A stretch of DNA of 64,000 bases from Methylobacterium sp. 77 (lineage in GTDB: Bacteria > Pseudomonadota > Alphaproteobacteria > Rhizobiales > Beijerinckiaceae), in NCBI RefSeq assembly GCF_000372825.1, contig NZ_KB910516.1:218011-282010 (forward strand), written 5' to 3'. The position numbers were made by a program, and so were the translations under genes. This document shows positions 34,641 to 43,904 of this stretch, piece by piece; the stretch's first letter is position 1, and the number at the start of each line of letters is the position of its first letter. The notes beneath the pieces are model-generated. The model saw nothing but the letters and a program-made list of their open reading frames with translations, was not told the origin of the DNA and searched no databases.

Positions 34641-35270
34641 ATGATCCCGTTCGAGACCACCGCCGCCTCCCTGCGCTCCTGCCGCATCTGCCGCGATGCG
34701 CCGCTCTACGGAGCGCCCCTGCCGCAGGAGCCCAAGCCCATCGTGCAGGGCTCGTCCTCGGCGCGGCTCTGCATCGCCAGCCAGGCGCCGGGCAACCGGG
34801 CCCATCGCAGCGGCATCCCGTTCATGGACCCGTCGGGCGTGCGGCTGCGATCGTGGCTCGGCCTGTCCGAGCCGGATTTCTACGACGCCACGCGGCTCGC
34901 CATCGTCCCCATGGGCGCGTGTTTTCCGGGTCTCGATGCGAAAGGCGGAGACAAACCGCCCCGGCGCGAATGCGCGGAGCACTGGCGCGAGGCGTTGTTC
35001 GCGGGCCTGCCCGAGATGGAGCTGATCCTCGTGATCGGCCAGTATTCGCAGGCTTGGCATCTCAGCCGGGTCGAGGGCGGGCTCACCGCCATGGTGCGGA
35101 ACTGGCGCGCCATCCTCGACGAGCCGCGGCGGCCCCGCGTGCTGCCGCTGCCTCACCCCTCATGGCGCAACAACGGCTGGCTCAAAACCAACCCGTGGTT
35201 CGAGGCCGAGCTGCTGCCGGTGCTCAAGCACGAGGTGTCGCGGGTGATGACGCGAGCGACGCGCGGATGA
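34641..35270 (+). CDS. Uracil-DNA glycosylase superfamily protein, Fe-S type
   Basis: 209 residues from the ATG at 34641. Four cysteines are spaced as a probable [4Fe-4S] site: CRIC near residue 14, and a pair separated by 16 residues (GACFPG to RREC, about 93-110). The uracil-pocket segment is ASQAPGNRAHRSGIPFMDPSG and the DNA-contact motif is PLPHPSWRNNGWL. This layout fits the small Fe-S uracil-DNA glycosylase group (YqfM-like), which may remove uracil or other damaged bases. Activity is inferred from family only. Confidence 0.85.
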   Translation: MIPFETTAASLRSCRICRDAPLYGAPLPQEPKPIVQGSSSARLCIASQAPGNRAHRSGIPFMDPSGVRLRSWLGLSEPDFYDATRLAIVPMGACFPGLDAKGGDKPPRRECAEHWREALFAGLPEMELILVIGQYSQAWHLSRVEGGLTAMVRNWRAILDEPRRPRVLPLPHPSWRNNGWLKTNPWFEAELLPVLKHEVSRVMTRATRG

Positions 35271-35374
35271 CCATTCGCGGCTGCGATGTCCCGCTGCGAG
35301 GTGTCAACGGAGCATAGGCCGTCGGTCGGACGACGGAACCGACACGGCGCCGGCGCAGACTACGGTGGGCGCCC

Positions 35375-35584
35375 TCACGCTGCAGCGAGGTCCGGACGGT
35401 GGAACGCTCCAATCTCACGAATCAGATCCCGGCGCTGCTCATCGACCAACTCGGCGAGGATGTCGGCCTCGTCCTTGTCGATCACGGACAGAAGTCGAAG
35501 CGCGGGATACGAGCCGTCGAAAACGACCAGAACTTCCGATTGCGTGTAGGGATCGAATGGATCGAGGCAATAATGGTTCGCCAT
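35375..35584 (-). CDS. Small acidic protein of unknown function
   Basis: 69 residues from the ATG at 35584 (MANHYCLDPFDPYT). Compact and acidic, with a central SYPALRLLSVIDKDEADI and a helical end AELVDEQRRDLIREIG. No domain recognised. Composition and GC-rich third positions favour a real gene. It is convergent with the glycosylase gene. Confidence 0.5.
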   Translation of the reverse strand: MANHYCLDPFDPYTQSEVLVVFDGSYPALRLLSVIDKDEADILAELVDEQRRDLIREIGAFHRPDLAAA

Positions 35585-35605
35585 CTCAAGCTCCGAATCA
35601 AACAA

Positions 35606-35799
35606 GAGAGAGCGTGAGAGCCCTAAAGATCCAAAATGACACTTCTGTCATCGCCATCATGAAAAATGCGCTGCCATAGGCGGCGCGCAAGGTGGTTGTT
35701 CGTGGGTCCGAGAACGAACCGACCCTTCATCATCACCGGGACTGCGCGTGCCCCTCTCGTGCCAACAACACCGCGCCGGCTCGGCACGTCATCGGAACG
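35606..35799. other. Intergenic, nothing recognised
   Basis: About 190 bases between two doubtful small genes. No RNA or regulatory element was recognised. Confidence 0.4.
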
Positions 35800-36060
35800 T
35801 CACGCTTGTTCGAGGAGCATCTTGTTCTGACGTTGGTCGATCGACGCGATGACAGAACGTGGGTCCGGCATATCGGGCCGCGCCCTGCAGCGGCGTTTGA
35901 CGATATGAAGGACCGCTTCGAGCGCCGTGACCCGCTCGGAGAGAGTGTCATACGACGCTTCGAGAGCATCGAGCGCACCGACGATGCCATCCACGACGCT
36001 CGACGTCGTGGAAATCAGGGCCTCGCTGATGTGGCGAGCGCAGCGGTCCACCGGAGTCAT
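35800..36060 (-). CDS. Possible small coiled-coil protein
   Basis: About 86 residues from the ATG at 36060, which has GGGA a suitable distance upstream. The middle forms a heptad-like helix ([20 protein letters not shown]) and the rest is basic ([14 protein letters not shown]). Function and family unknown. It stands divergent from pyrF. Confidence 0.35.
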   Translation of the reverse strand: MTPVDRCARHISEALISTTSSVVDGIVGALDALEASYDTLSERVTALEAVLHIVKRRCRARPDMPDPRSVIASIDQRQNKMLLEQA

Positions 36061-36228
36061 GCCGCACATTCCCGTTTAACGTGTAGGAACTGCGACAGCG
36101 TGTACCGCCGCCGACCGCCCTTTTCCAGCTCCTGCGGTTCTCCACACGTTCACGTTCCCGATACCGGGCTTACGTTGACACCGGGCCTCACGGCGGCGAT
36201 CCGTCTGTCGGATTGCCCGGAGCACGTC

Positions 36229-36927
36229 ATGTCCCAAGCCGCCATCGATCCGCGAGACCGCCTCATCGTCGCCCTGGACCTGCCGAGCGTCTCGGAGGCC
36301 GAGGCGTTGGTGGACCGGATCGGCGACGCGGCGACGTTCTACAAGATCGGGTATCGGCTGGCCTATTCCGGGGGGCTGTCGCTTGTGCAGCGGCTGGCGG
36401 GCGCCGGCCTCAAGGTCTTCATCGACCTGAAGCTGCACGATATCGGCAACACCGTCGAGGATGGCGTCCGCGCCCTGTCCGATCTCGGCGTGACCTTCCT
36501 CACCGTCCATGCCTATCCGCAGACCATGCGCGCCGCCATGCGGGGTAGGGGCACGGACGGCCCGACGATCCTCGCCGTCACCGTGCTGACCTCCTACGAT
36601 CAGGCCGATGCCGACGAGGCCGGCTATGCCATGCCGATCCCGGATCTGGTGGCCCTGCGCGCGCGGCAAGCGGCGGAGGCCGGGATCGGCGGCATCGTCT
36701 GCAGCGCCGCCGAGGCGATCTCCGTCCGCAGCGTGATCGGCCCGTCGCGGCTCATCGTGACGCCCGGCATCCGCCCGGCCGGCGACGCGGTCGGGGACCA
36801 GAAGCGGGTGTTGACGCCCTCGGCCGCGATGGAGGCGGGGATCGACCACATCGTCGTCGGACGCCCGATCACCCAGAGCGCCGATCCCCGCGCCGCGGCG
36901 CAGGCCATCCTGGCCGAGATGGGCTGA
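36229..36927 (+). CDS. pyrF: Orotidine 5'-phosphate decarboxylase
   Basis: 232 residues from the ATG at 36229 ([19 protein letters not shown]); the frame is open far upstream but without family likeness. It makes UMP from OMP in pyrimidine synthesis. The catalytic loop is [16 protein letters not shown] with the Lys-Asp-Asp array, and the phosphate-binding end is TPGIRP, then [12 protein letters not shown]. Length is typical of bacterial PyrF. The gene stands alone, next to a convergent TetR-type regulator. Confidence 0.96.
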   Translation: MSQAAIDPRDRLIVALDLPSVSEAEALVDRIGDAATFYKIGYRLAYSGGLSLVQRLAGAGLKVFIDLKLHDIGNTVEDGVRALSDLGVTFLTVHAYPQTMRAAMRGRGTDGPTILAVTVLTSYDQADADEAGYAMPIPDLVALRARQAAEAGIGGIVCSAAEAISVRSVIGPSRLIVTPGIRPAGDAVGDQKRVLTPSAAMEAGIDHIVVGRPITQSADPRAAAQAILAEMG

Positions 36928-36963
36928 ATCGGCATTTGCGCCGGCCCGCCCGGCGAGGGCGCC

Positions 36964-37596
36964 TCAGGCCGATTTCGCCGGATCGTGGAGGGCGCGGAGC
37001 AGGAAGGCGATCATCGCATCGATGGGGGGAGCCGGCGCGTTGGGATACTGGCTCACCAGGACGGGGTGGCAGTAGCGCGTGATGGCGACATGCAGGCAGG
37101 CGGCCGTCACGGTGGGATCCTCGACCTGGAACTCGCCGCTGCGCACGCCGTCCGTCACCACCCGCTCCAACGCAGCGCCGATGCGGTCGATATGGTGCCG
37201 GCAGACGCCCCAGCTCTCCGACATGGCGGCTTCCACCATCTCGTGGATGCGAGGATTGTCACTGCAGCGCTCGATGCAGTCGCGGTGAAGCTCTTGGATG
37301 ATCTCGGCGATGCGCTGGTCGGCGCTGAGGCCGGGCGCCACGGCGATGCCCGCGATGAGGGCTTCGACCTCGCGGGTGACGCGCTCGACCACGGCCTCGT
37401 TGATCGCCTTCTTCGATTCGAAGAATCGGTAGACATTGGCCGGGCTCATCCTGAGCGTCTTGGCGATGTCGGCCACGGTGGTCTTCTGGTAGCCGATATC
37501 GCGAAAGAACTGCTCCGCCGTCGCCAGGATCCGGCACCGCGTGGTGGGGGCCGGCTCCTCCAGGCGAGATGGCAACTGCTCGACGTCGATTGTCAT
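36964..37596 (-). CDS. TetR/AcrR-family transcriptional regulator
   Basis: 210 residues. The N-terminal HTH spans about residues 18-65: RILATAEQFFRDIGYQKTTV, then MSPANVYRFFESKKAI. The rest is a helical ligand-binding domain with two histidines in CRHHIDRI. The N-terminal half resembles alphaproteobacterial TetR proteins that control RND efflux operons, but no efflux genes adjoin it. It is divergent from the chemoreceptor pseudogene across about 225 bases. Confidence 0.88.
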   Translation of the reverse strand: MTIDVEQLPSRLEEPAPTTRCRILATAEQFFRDIGYQKTTVADIAKTLRMSPANVYRFFESKKAINEAVVERVTREVEALIAGIAVAPGLSADQRIAEIIQELHRDCIERCSDNPRIHEMVEAAMSESWGVCRHHIDRIGAALERVVTDGVRSGEFQVEDPTVTAACLHVAITRYCHPVLVSQYPNAPAPPIDAMIAFLLRALHDPAKSA

Positions 37597-37820
37597 GAAA
37601 GAACCCTAAGTCTCCCAACCTCGGCCGTCAAAAGAGACGGCGGTGCAAAACCGCGGCGGCGCGACTTCACCGCCTTCCGCGAAGTGATCGTCGCATTCGA
37701 GGGATGAATGTCACGGGAATGGTTTCCGCGAACGGCCGACGTAGACCTACGGAGACGTGGCGCATCCCGATTTGGTTTCGCCTTTACCCAATTTTAGATG
37801 AACCCGGCGGCAACAGGTTC

Positions 37821-39009
37821 ATGTTGTTCCGGCGCCGCGCACAGCATGTCCCCGAAGCAAGCATTCCCGCTGTCGGCGAGAATATTCGTCAACGCGAAGC
37901 GTCGATGACGCCGGCTCCGGGTCGAACCGATGTGCTCGATACGATCGAGGCCGATATCCGGTCCTTGATCGACGGCTTCAGCGCCTCCATCGCGACGGCG
38001 CGGTCGGATGTCGTCCAGATGCAGGCGGGTCTCGCCGGAATCCGCACGCGCGTGACCGACCTCGCCGCGGCGGTTGATCTCGCCGAGCGGACCGGCGGTC
38101 TGTCCTCCTCCTCCGCGCGGATCGGCGAAGCGATGGGGCAGGCCGGAGGCCATCTCGATCAGGCAGGCGACCGCGGCACGGAGGCGCGCGCGCTGATCGC
38201 GGCCTTGGCCGAGGCCGGCAACGAGATCGCCAGCATCGTGGATACGATCTCGGTGGTGGCGCGGCAGACCAACCTTCTGGCGCTCAATGCCACGATGGAG
38301 GCCGTGCGGGCGGGCGCGGCTTTGCCGTGGTTGCGAACGAGGTGAAGTCGCTCTCGGTCCAGACCGCCCAGGCTGCCGAAGACGTCCGCGCGCGACCATG
38401 CTCGCCGATCTCGACACGGTCGGTCCGCTGCCGCTGAGGATCGTCGGGACGAGCACGATGGACCTGCACGGGTCGTTCGGGAATCTCGATGCCGAGGTTC
38501 ACGCCCGCCTGAAGGGAAAGCTCGCCGCGATCCACCTCGAACACGCGCCGCTCATCGCCGAACTCGATGCCGAACGCCGCGACGAAGCGACCCTGTTCGA
38601 TACGGATTACACGGCGATCCCCGGCACCAATCCGCGCCAGTTCCTCACCCGTTCGCTGACGCGGCTCGAAGCGCTGATCCAGCCGATCATGGAGCCGGAA
38701 CTGGCGGCGGACAGCCGGATGCTAGTCTGCTTCGCCACCGATCGGAACGGGTACCTGATGGTGCACAACGCCAGATACGCTCACGCGCAGCGGCCGGACG
38801 ATCCGGTCTGGGACAACGCCCACGCGCGCAACCGGCGCATCTTCGTCGATCGCACCGGAATCACCGCCGCCCGCTCGACGCGGCCTTCGACGGTGCAATC
38901 CTATCTCAGGGAAGTCGGGTCGGAGCGATACATCGTTCGGGAAATCGACGCACCGATCCGCGTGCGCGACCGGCATTGGGGCGCTTGCCGCACGGCCTAC
39001 CGCCTCTGA
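37821..39009 (+). pseudogene. Methyl-accepting chemotaxis protein, broken by two frame changes
   Basis: Begins MLFRRRAQHVPEAS in frame one, then a helical region and the receptor tip ARQTNLLALNATMEAVRAG. At about 38313 the reading frame is lost: the conserved continuation GRGFAVVANEVKSLS lies in a second frame up to about 38396. The rest (from MLADLDTVGPLPLRIVG) lies in a third frame and ends with the sensor-like tail DRNGYLMVHNARYAHAQRP, then APIRVRDRHWGACRTAYRL. The gene thus has two indels plus apparent internal shortening. Intact relatives are soluble chemoreceptors of alphaproteobacteria with the signalling domain before this C-terminal domain. No single start gives a functional receptor. 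Confidence 0.85.
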
Positions 39010-39037
39010 GCGCCGTTAGGGAAACGTCCCGGTTGTC

Positions 39038-39235
39038 TCAGGAGCCGAACTGCGACCCGAGCTGTTCGAGATATTCGGCGAGATCGACGCCACCGATGCG
39101 GGTGCCGTAATCGAACCGCATGCCTTGGCGGATATCGACGCTGGAGCGCTTCGTCGTGAGCGTGAACGGCTTCACGCAGATCCACGCGCCGTCGCGGCGA
39201 TGTTCGAAGAAATTCAGGATTTCGTGCTTGGCCAT
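39038..39235 (-). CDS. Small protein of unknown function
   Basis: 65 residues from the ATG at 39235 behind GGAGG. Reads MAKHEILNFFEHRRDGAWIC, then RQGMRFDYGTRIGGVDLAEY. Balanced composition, no membrane segment. The strong ribosome-binding site supports a real gene; no family was recognised. It lies downstream of cysI on the same strand, separated by the inverted repeat at 39341. Confidence 0.55.
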   Translation of the reverse strand: MAKHEILNFFEHRRDGAWICVKPFTLTTKRSSVDIRQGMRFDYGTRIGGVDLAEYLEQLGSQFGS

Positions 39236-39340
39236 CGCCGCCTCCGGTCGAATGTCCGGATCAACCGCCAAGTCACGCCAGAGTTCAGGGGTGCCGTTCT
39301 TATATTCGCGGCACGCTCAAGCTTGGCCTTCAGGCCATCG

Positions 39341-39376
39341 CACGTGCACTGCACCATGAAGGGCACAATGCACGTG
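39341..39376 (-). terminator. Inverted repeat downstream of cysI
   Basis: CACGTGCA and TGCACGTG flank 20 bases, 12-47 bases beyond the cysI stop. It could end the cysJI transcript or regulate the small gene downstream. There is no T-run. Confidence 0.35.
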
Positions 39377-39387
39377 TCGACACTACA

Positions 39388-41181
39388 TCAGGCCGCGCCC
39401 TTCAAGGCGCCGATATTGGTGTGGAAGTCCGGGCCGTTGATAGTCTTCGTCACGTAGCCGGCCCGGATCAGGAAGTCGCCGAAGCGCTCGCCGGCCGTCT
39501 TGCCCTGCGCGTAGGCACCGAACAGCGGATCGAGGATGGTCCTGATTTCGGAGGCATTCACGTCTTCGGCGTAGAGCTTGCCGAGGCGCGAGCCGTCGAA
39601 GGCGGCGCCGAGATAAAGGTGGTAGCGCTCGGGCCCGCGACCGACGAAACCGATCTCCGCGATGAAGGGCCGGGCGCAGCCATTGGGGCAGCCGGTCATG
39701 CGGATCGTGATCTCGTCCTCGGAAAGGCCGTGCGAGGCGAGGCTCTCCTCGAGCTCCGTCATCAGGTCCGGCAGGTAGCGTTCGCTCTCGGCGAGCGCCA
39801 ATCCGCAGGTCGGCAACGCCACGCAGGCGATGGAGTTGCGGCGCAGCGCACCGGCGCCCTTCTGCATGCCGTACTCGTCGACCAGGGCCTCGATCTCGGC
39901 ACGCTTCTCCGAGGGAACGTTGGCGATGATGACGTTCTGGTTGCCGGTGAGGCGGAAATCGCCCTCGTGGATCTCGGCGATCCGGCGCAGGCCCGCAAGC
40001 AGCTTCGGTCCGTCTCCGACATCGTCCTTGATGCGGCCCGACGGGACGTAGAGGGTCAGGTGGTGGCGGCCGTCATCGCCCTCGGTCCAGCCGAAACGGT
40101 CGCCGTTGCCGGTGAAGGTGAAGGGCTTCGGATCGGCAAGTGGCTTGCCGACGCGCTTCTCCACCTCGGCGCGGAAGGCCGCGAGGCCGTAGCGCTCGAT
40201 CGTGTATTTCAGGCGGGCGTTCTTGCGGTTCTTGCGGTTGCCCCAGTCGCGCTGAACCGTCATCACCGCCTCGGCGACCTGCACCGCCTCGTCGGGCTTG
40301 CAGAACAGCATCACGTCGGCGGTGCGCGGGAAGGTGTCCGGCTCGCCATGGGTCATGCCCATGCCGCCGCCCACGGTGACGTTCCAGCCCGTCACCTTGC
40401 CCTTCTTGTCGAGGATGGCGATGAAGCCGAGATCGTGGGCGAAGACGTCGACCTCGTTCGAGGGCGGCACCGCGATGACGATCTTGAACTTACGCGGCAG
40501 GTAGGTCTTGCCGTAGACGGGTTCGAATTCGGGCTCGCCGCCGACCACCTTCTCGCCGTCGAGCCAGATCTCGCGCCAGGCATTGGTTTTCGGCAGCAGG
40601 CTGTCCGAGATCTCCTTGCCGAGGTCGTAGGCGGCCTTGTGGGCGCCGGACTGGGCCGGATTGGTCGAGGCCATGACGTTGCGGTTGACGTCGCCGCAGG
40701 CGGCGATGGTGTCGAGCAGCGCGCCGTCGATGGCGGCCATGGTGCGCTTGAGGTTCGACTTGATGACGCCGTGATACTGGAAGGTCTGGCGCGTCGTCGC
40801 CCGCAAGGTGCCGTTGGCATAGGTGGTGGCGATGTTGTCGAGGACGAGCCACTGCTTCGGCGTCACCACGCCGCCGGCGATGCGCAGGCGGATCATGAAG
40901 CTGTAGGCCTTGTCGAGCTTCTTCTTGGTCCGCTCGGGGCGCAGGTCGCGGTCGTCCTGCAGGTACATCCCGTGGAATTTCACGAGCTGGCCGTCATCCT
41001 CGGAGATCGCACCGGTGGCGTGTTTGAGGAGGCCGTCGGCGAGGGTGCCGCGCAGGAACCCGCTCGCGATCTTGATGTGCTCGTTATGCGCGAGGCCGGC
41101 CTCGCGCGCCGCATCGGCCTCGTCGATCGGACGGGTCGTCGGCGGGGTCTCGTAGGTGCGGGGAGGGGTGTGGTCGTCCAT
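39388..41181 (-). CDS. cysI: Assimilatory sulfite reductase hemoprotein (beta subunit)
   Basis: 597 residues. Reduces sulfite to sulfide with six electrons at a coupled siroheme-[4Fe-4S] centre. The cluster cysteines are in ACVALPTCGLALAESE (C-x5-C) and MTGCPNGCARPFIAEIG (C-x3-C); siroheme-binding basic residues lie in ATTRQTFQYHGV and NVMAS regions. Two sulfite/nitrite reductase repeats are complete. Pairing with the adjacent cysJ favours the NADPH-dependent sulfite reductase over a ferredoxin enzyme. cysJ lies 90 bases upstream on the same strand, so the pair is probably one operon. Confidence 0.93.
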   Translation of the reverse strand: MDDHTPPRTYETPPTTRPIDEADAAREAGLAHNEHIKIASGFLRGTLADGLLKHATGAISEDDGQLVKFHGMYLQDDRDLRPERTKKKLDKAYSFMIRLRIAGGVVTPKQWLVLDNIATTYANGTLRATTRQTFQYHGVIKSNLKRTMAAIDGALLDTIAACGDVNRNVMASTNPAQSGAHKAAYDLGKEISDSLLPKTNAWREIWLDGEKVVGGEPEFEPVYGKTYLPRKFKIVIAVPPSNEVDVFAHDLGFIAILDKKGKVTGWNVTVGGGMGMTHGEPDTFPRTADVMLFCKPDEAVQVAEAVMTVQRDWGNRKNRKNARLKYTIERYGLAAFRAEVEKRVGKPLADPKPFTFTGNGDRFGWTEGDDGRHHLTLYVPSGRIKDDVGDGPKLLAGLRRIAEIHEGDFRLTGNQNVIIANVPSEKRAEIEALVDEYGMQKGAGALRRNSIACVALPTCGLALAESERYLPDLMTELEESLASHGLSEDEITIRMTGCPNGCARPFIAEIGFVGRGPERYHLYLGAAFDGSRLGKLYAEDVNASEIRTILDPLFGAYAQGKTAGERFGDFLIRAGYVTKTINGPDFHTNIGALKGAA

Positions 41182-41270
41182 GGCGGTGTTCCGGTGTTCT
41201 CAGTTCATGTTCGGGGCGCCGGGCGCGCGTCCCTCCCGCCTCGGCGGGGGAGGGTGGGGCCGCGATCGCG

Positions 41271-43040
41271 CTAGTAGACGTCCTGCTGATAGCGGTGGGT
41301 GCGCTCCAGGGCCGAGACCGCGGCCTCGGCATCGGCCTCGTTCAGCGATTTGACCTCGGCATAGGCCTGGACCACGGCGTTGCGGACGTCCTTGGCCATC
41401 TTGTTCGCGTCGCCGCAGACATAGAAGCTGGCGCCGCCGTCGAGCCATTCCACCAGTTCCGCGGCATGGTGGCGGATGCGATCCTGGACGTAGATCTTCT
41501 CGGGCTGGTCGCGGGAGAAGGCGACGTCGATCTTCGTCAGCGACCGGTCTTCCAGGGCTTCCTGCCATTCGAGCTGGTAGAGGAAGTCGTGGGTGAAGTG
41601 GCGGTCACCGAAGAACAGCCAGGAGCGGCCGGTGGCCTCGACGGCGCGGCGTTCCTGCACGAAGGCGCGGAACGGGGCGACGCCGGTGCCGGGGCCGACC
41701 ATGATGATGTCGGTCGCGGGGTCCTGCGGCAGGCGGAAATGCCGGTTCGGCTTCAGCTTCACCCGCAGCTTGGCGCCGTTCCTGATCCGGTCGGCCACGT
41801 GGACGGAGGCGACGCCCGACCGCGAGCGGCCATGGGTGTCGTAGCGGACAGCGGCGATCACGAGATGGACCTCGTCGCCCACCTCCTTGCGCGAGGAAGC
41901 GATCGAATAGGCGCGCGGCGGCAGCGGCCGGGTGATGGTGGTAAGATGCTCGGCCGAGAGCGCGGCCGGATAGGTCTCGATCAGGTCGATGAGGTGGCGC
42001 CCCTCGATCCAGGCCTTCACCTCGCCGCTCTCGATGAGCGCCTTGGCCTCGGCATGGCTCGTCGCCTTGGCGAAACGCTCCACCGTGGTGGCAGAGAGCG
42101 TGGTGATGTCGCGCTCGGAGAGCAGTGCCTTGCGCAGGCCCTCGTCCCCGGTGAGGTTCGCGGCCTTGAGGATCTCTTCCACCAGGGCCGGGTCGTTCTC
42201 GGGATAGATCTCGAGCGAGTCGCCTGGCTCGTAGGCCGGCGCACCGTCCGCGAATTCGAGCGCGAGGTGGATCGTTTCCTTGTCGGAGAGCGACGAATTG
42301 AGGTTCACGTGGTCGACGACTTCAACCACGGCCGGCTCGCGGCTCGGCTCGGCCTCGTCGTCCTCGGCGGTGGCGCGACCGGCGAAATCGACGGCGACGA
42401 CGTTGTCGGCGCTCGGCGCGGGTGCGAGCGCCTTGAGGGTGTTCTTGATCCAGTCGGCGGCCGGCTTGTCGAAATCGAGGTCGAGATCGGCCCGCTCCGC
42501 TCCGCGCTTGCCGCCCAGAGCCTCGAACCGCGCGTCGAGCGCCTTCCCGATGGCGCAGAACTCGACATAGGAGGTGTCGCCGAGCGCCAGCACGCCGAAG
42601 GTCACGCCGTCGAGCCGGGGAGCCCCGTCGCCCATCAGCTCGTTATAGGCGCGCGTGGCGCGGGCCGGAGGCTCACCCTCGCCCCAGGTGGCGGCGATGG
42701 CGATCACGTTCTTGGCACCGGACAGGGTGGCGATGTCGAGATCGGCGAAATCCACGACCTTCGGCTTGAAGCCGCTCTTCTTCGCCAGCTTGGCGACGCT
42801 GCCGGCCAGGGCTTCGCAATTGCCGGATTCGCTGGCGTAGATGATCGTCAGCGGCTCGGATGCCTTCGGCGGAGCGGCGGGTTGAGCCGCCGGCTGACCG
42901 CCGGCCGCGTCGAGCCCGGCGAGGAAGCCCGCGAGCCAGGCGCGCTGGATCGGCGTCGCCGCGCCGAGGACGGCGTCGAGGCTCGCGCGTTCGCTGTCGT
43001 CGAACGGGGCGGTACGGGGAAGGATCGCGTGTCGTGCCAT
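41271..43040 (-). CDS. cysJ: Assimilatory sulfite reductase flavoprotein (alpha subunit)
   Basis: 589 residues from the ATG at 43040 (MARHAILPRTAPF). Domains in order: a short N-terminal arm, an FMN flavodoxin domain (IYASESGNCEALAG, AATWGEGEPP, LALGDTSYVEFC), an FAD domain with RAYSIASSRKE, and an NADPH domain (MVGPGTGVAPFRAFVQER, SRDQPEKIYVQDR) ending in the usual RYQQDVY. It carries electrons from NADPH through FAD and FMN to CysI. The reductase domain order and the exact C-terminus identify CysJ rather than a nitric-oxide-type or P450 reductase. Confidence 0.93.
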   Translation of the reverse strand: MARHAILPRTAPFDDSERASLDAVLGAATPIQRAWLAGFLAGLDAAGGQPAAQPAAPPKASEPLTIIYASESGNCEALAGSVAKLAKKSGFKPKVVDFADLDIATLSGAKNVIAIAATWGEGEPPARATRAYNELMGDGAPRLDGVTFGVLALGDTSYVEFCAIGKALDARFEALGGKRGAERADLDLDFDKPAADWIKNTLKALAPAPSADNVVAVDFAGRATAEDDEAEPSREPAVVEVVDHVNLNSSLSDKETIHLALEFADGAPAYEPGDSLEIYPENDPALVEEILKAANLTGDEGLRKALLSERDITTLSATTVERFAKATSHAEAKALIESGEVKAWIEGRHLIDLIETYPAALSAEHLTTITRPLPPRAYSIASSRKEVGDEVHLVIAAVRYDTHGRSRSGVASVHVADRIRNGAKLRVKLKPNRHFRLPQDPATDIIMVGPGTGVAPFRAFVQERRAVEATGRSWLFFGDRHFTHDFLYQLEWQEALEDRSLTKIDVAFSRDQPEKIYVQDRIRHHAAELVEWLDGGASFYVCGDANKMAKDVRNAVVQAYAEVKSLNEADAEAAVSALERTHRYQQDVY

Positions 43041-43147
43041 CGGTAAGCCATGTCGTCCTGAGAGGCCGGCTGTCAACGGGATGTCCGTTTTACAGAACGG
43101 CGTCGCGGTAGAAGGAGCTGCCTGTCCTTGCAGCGCAAAACAGAAAT

Positions 43148-43654
43148 TTATTCTCCCGCCACCACGGAGAGGGTCGGCGTGAAACGACCGTTCGTCGGGG
43201 CCGACGGCAGCGGAAGTGCCGTCGTCGACTTCACTTTTTCCATGGCGAAGCGTGACGTGACGTTCTTCAGGGGCAAGGTCGCGATCAGCTGCTTATAGAA
43301 CGTGTCGTAGGCCTGCATATCCGCGACAACGACCCGCAACATGTAATCCACATCCCCGGCCATGCGGTAGAATTCCAGCACTTCCGGCATGGCGGCGACG
43401 GTGGAGGCGAAGCGTTCGAGCCAATCGCGCGAGTGATCCGAGGTCTCGATGGAGACGAAGACGGTGAGGCCGAGCCCCAGCTTCACCGGATCGAGCACCG
43501 CGACCCGCCGGTCGATCACGCCATCCGATTCGAGACGCTGGATGCGCTTCCAGCAGGGCGTCTGCGAAAGGCCGACCTTCTCGCCGATCGTGGCGATGGA
43601 GAGGGTGGCATCGTTCTGAAGCAGCGCCAGGATCTTGAGATCGATCGCGTCCAC
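43148..43654 (-). CDS. Lrp/AsnC-family transcriptional regulator
   Basis: 168 residues from a GTG at 43654. The N-terminal winged HTH reads DLKILALLQNDATLSIATIG, then GLSQTPCWKRIQRLES; the C-terminal RAM effector domain has VLEFYRMAGDVDYMLRVVV. Lrp regulators form octamers and sense amino acids. It lies between cysJ (same strand) and the divergent cysHDN genes, so control of sulfur assimilation in response to cysteine or methionine is a reasonable inference. An inverted repeat at 43727 lies 73 bases before its start. Confidence 0.9.
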   Translation of the reverse strand: MDAIDLKILALLQNDATLSIATIGEKVGLSQTPCWKRIQRLESDGVIDRRVAVLDPVKLGLGLTVFVSIETSDHSRDWLERFASTVAAMPEVLEFYRMAGDVDYMLRVVVADMQAYDTFYKQLIATLPLKNVTSRFAMEKVKSTTALPLPSAPTNGRFTPTLSVVAGE

Positions 43655-43726
43655 ATTGACCTCGCTTTGCGGTTACGGTCGGCGGCGCCGAGGTGCGCGA
43701 AGGCACGACGTCGACCGGCGAATGGA

Positions 43727-43741
43727 GAAGGATATTCCTTC
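43727..43741. promoter_or_regulatory. 15-base inverted repeat upstream of the Lrp-type gene
   Basis: GAAGGA and TCCTTC flank TAT with perfect symmetry. The AT centre and size suit an Lrp-type operator, perhaps for autoregulation. This is not proven by sequence. Confidence 0.35.
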
Positions 43742-43834
43742 GACAGGCAACCGATCCGGTCGCCGCGCCGTTTCAAAGCATCGGATAAGCCGCGTGGGAA
43801 TGCCGCGCTGCGATAGCCGCTATGCCTTGACAGC

Positions 43835-43850
43835 GTTCGTTATAGCGAAC
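43835..43850. promoter_or_regulatory. Near-palindromic 16-base operator candidate in the cys divergent region
   Basis: GTTCGTTATAGCGAAC differs from its own reverse complement at only two central positions. A TTGACA, possibly a -35 box, lies just upstream at 43827-43832. The site is 55 bases before cysH. Confidence 0.45.
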
Positions 43851-43904
43851 ATTTCAAGTGTCAGACAAGCGGGCATCTTTCAAGCAGGCACACCGAAAAC
43901 GGTC

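Noticed and set aside
35692-36228. N-terminal extension of pyrF
   Set aside because: The frame is open upstream but contains no family sequence; PyrF normally starts with the [19 protein letters not shown] type of N-terminus found at 36229.
39421-43046. Very long open frames antisense to cysI and cysJ
   Set aside because: They are mirror frames of GC-rich coding DNA; their translations are low-complexity and match no family, whereas the minus-strand frames carry full CysI and CysJ motifs.
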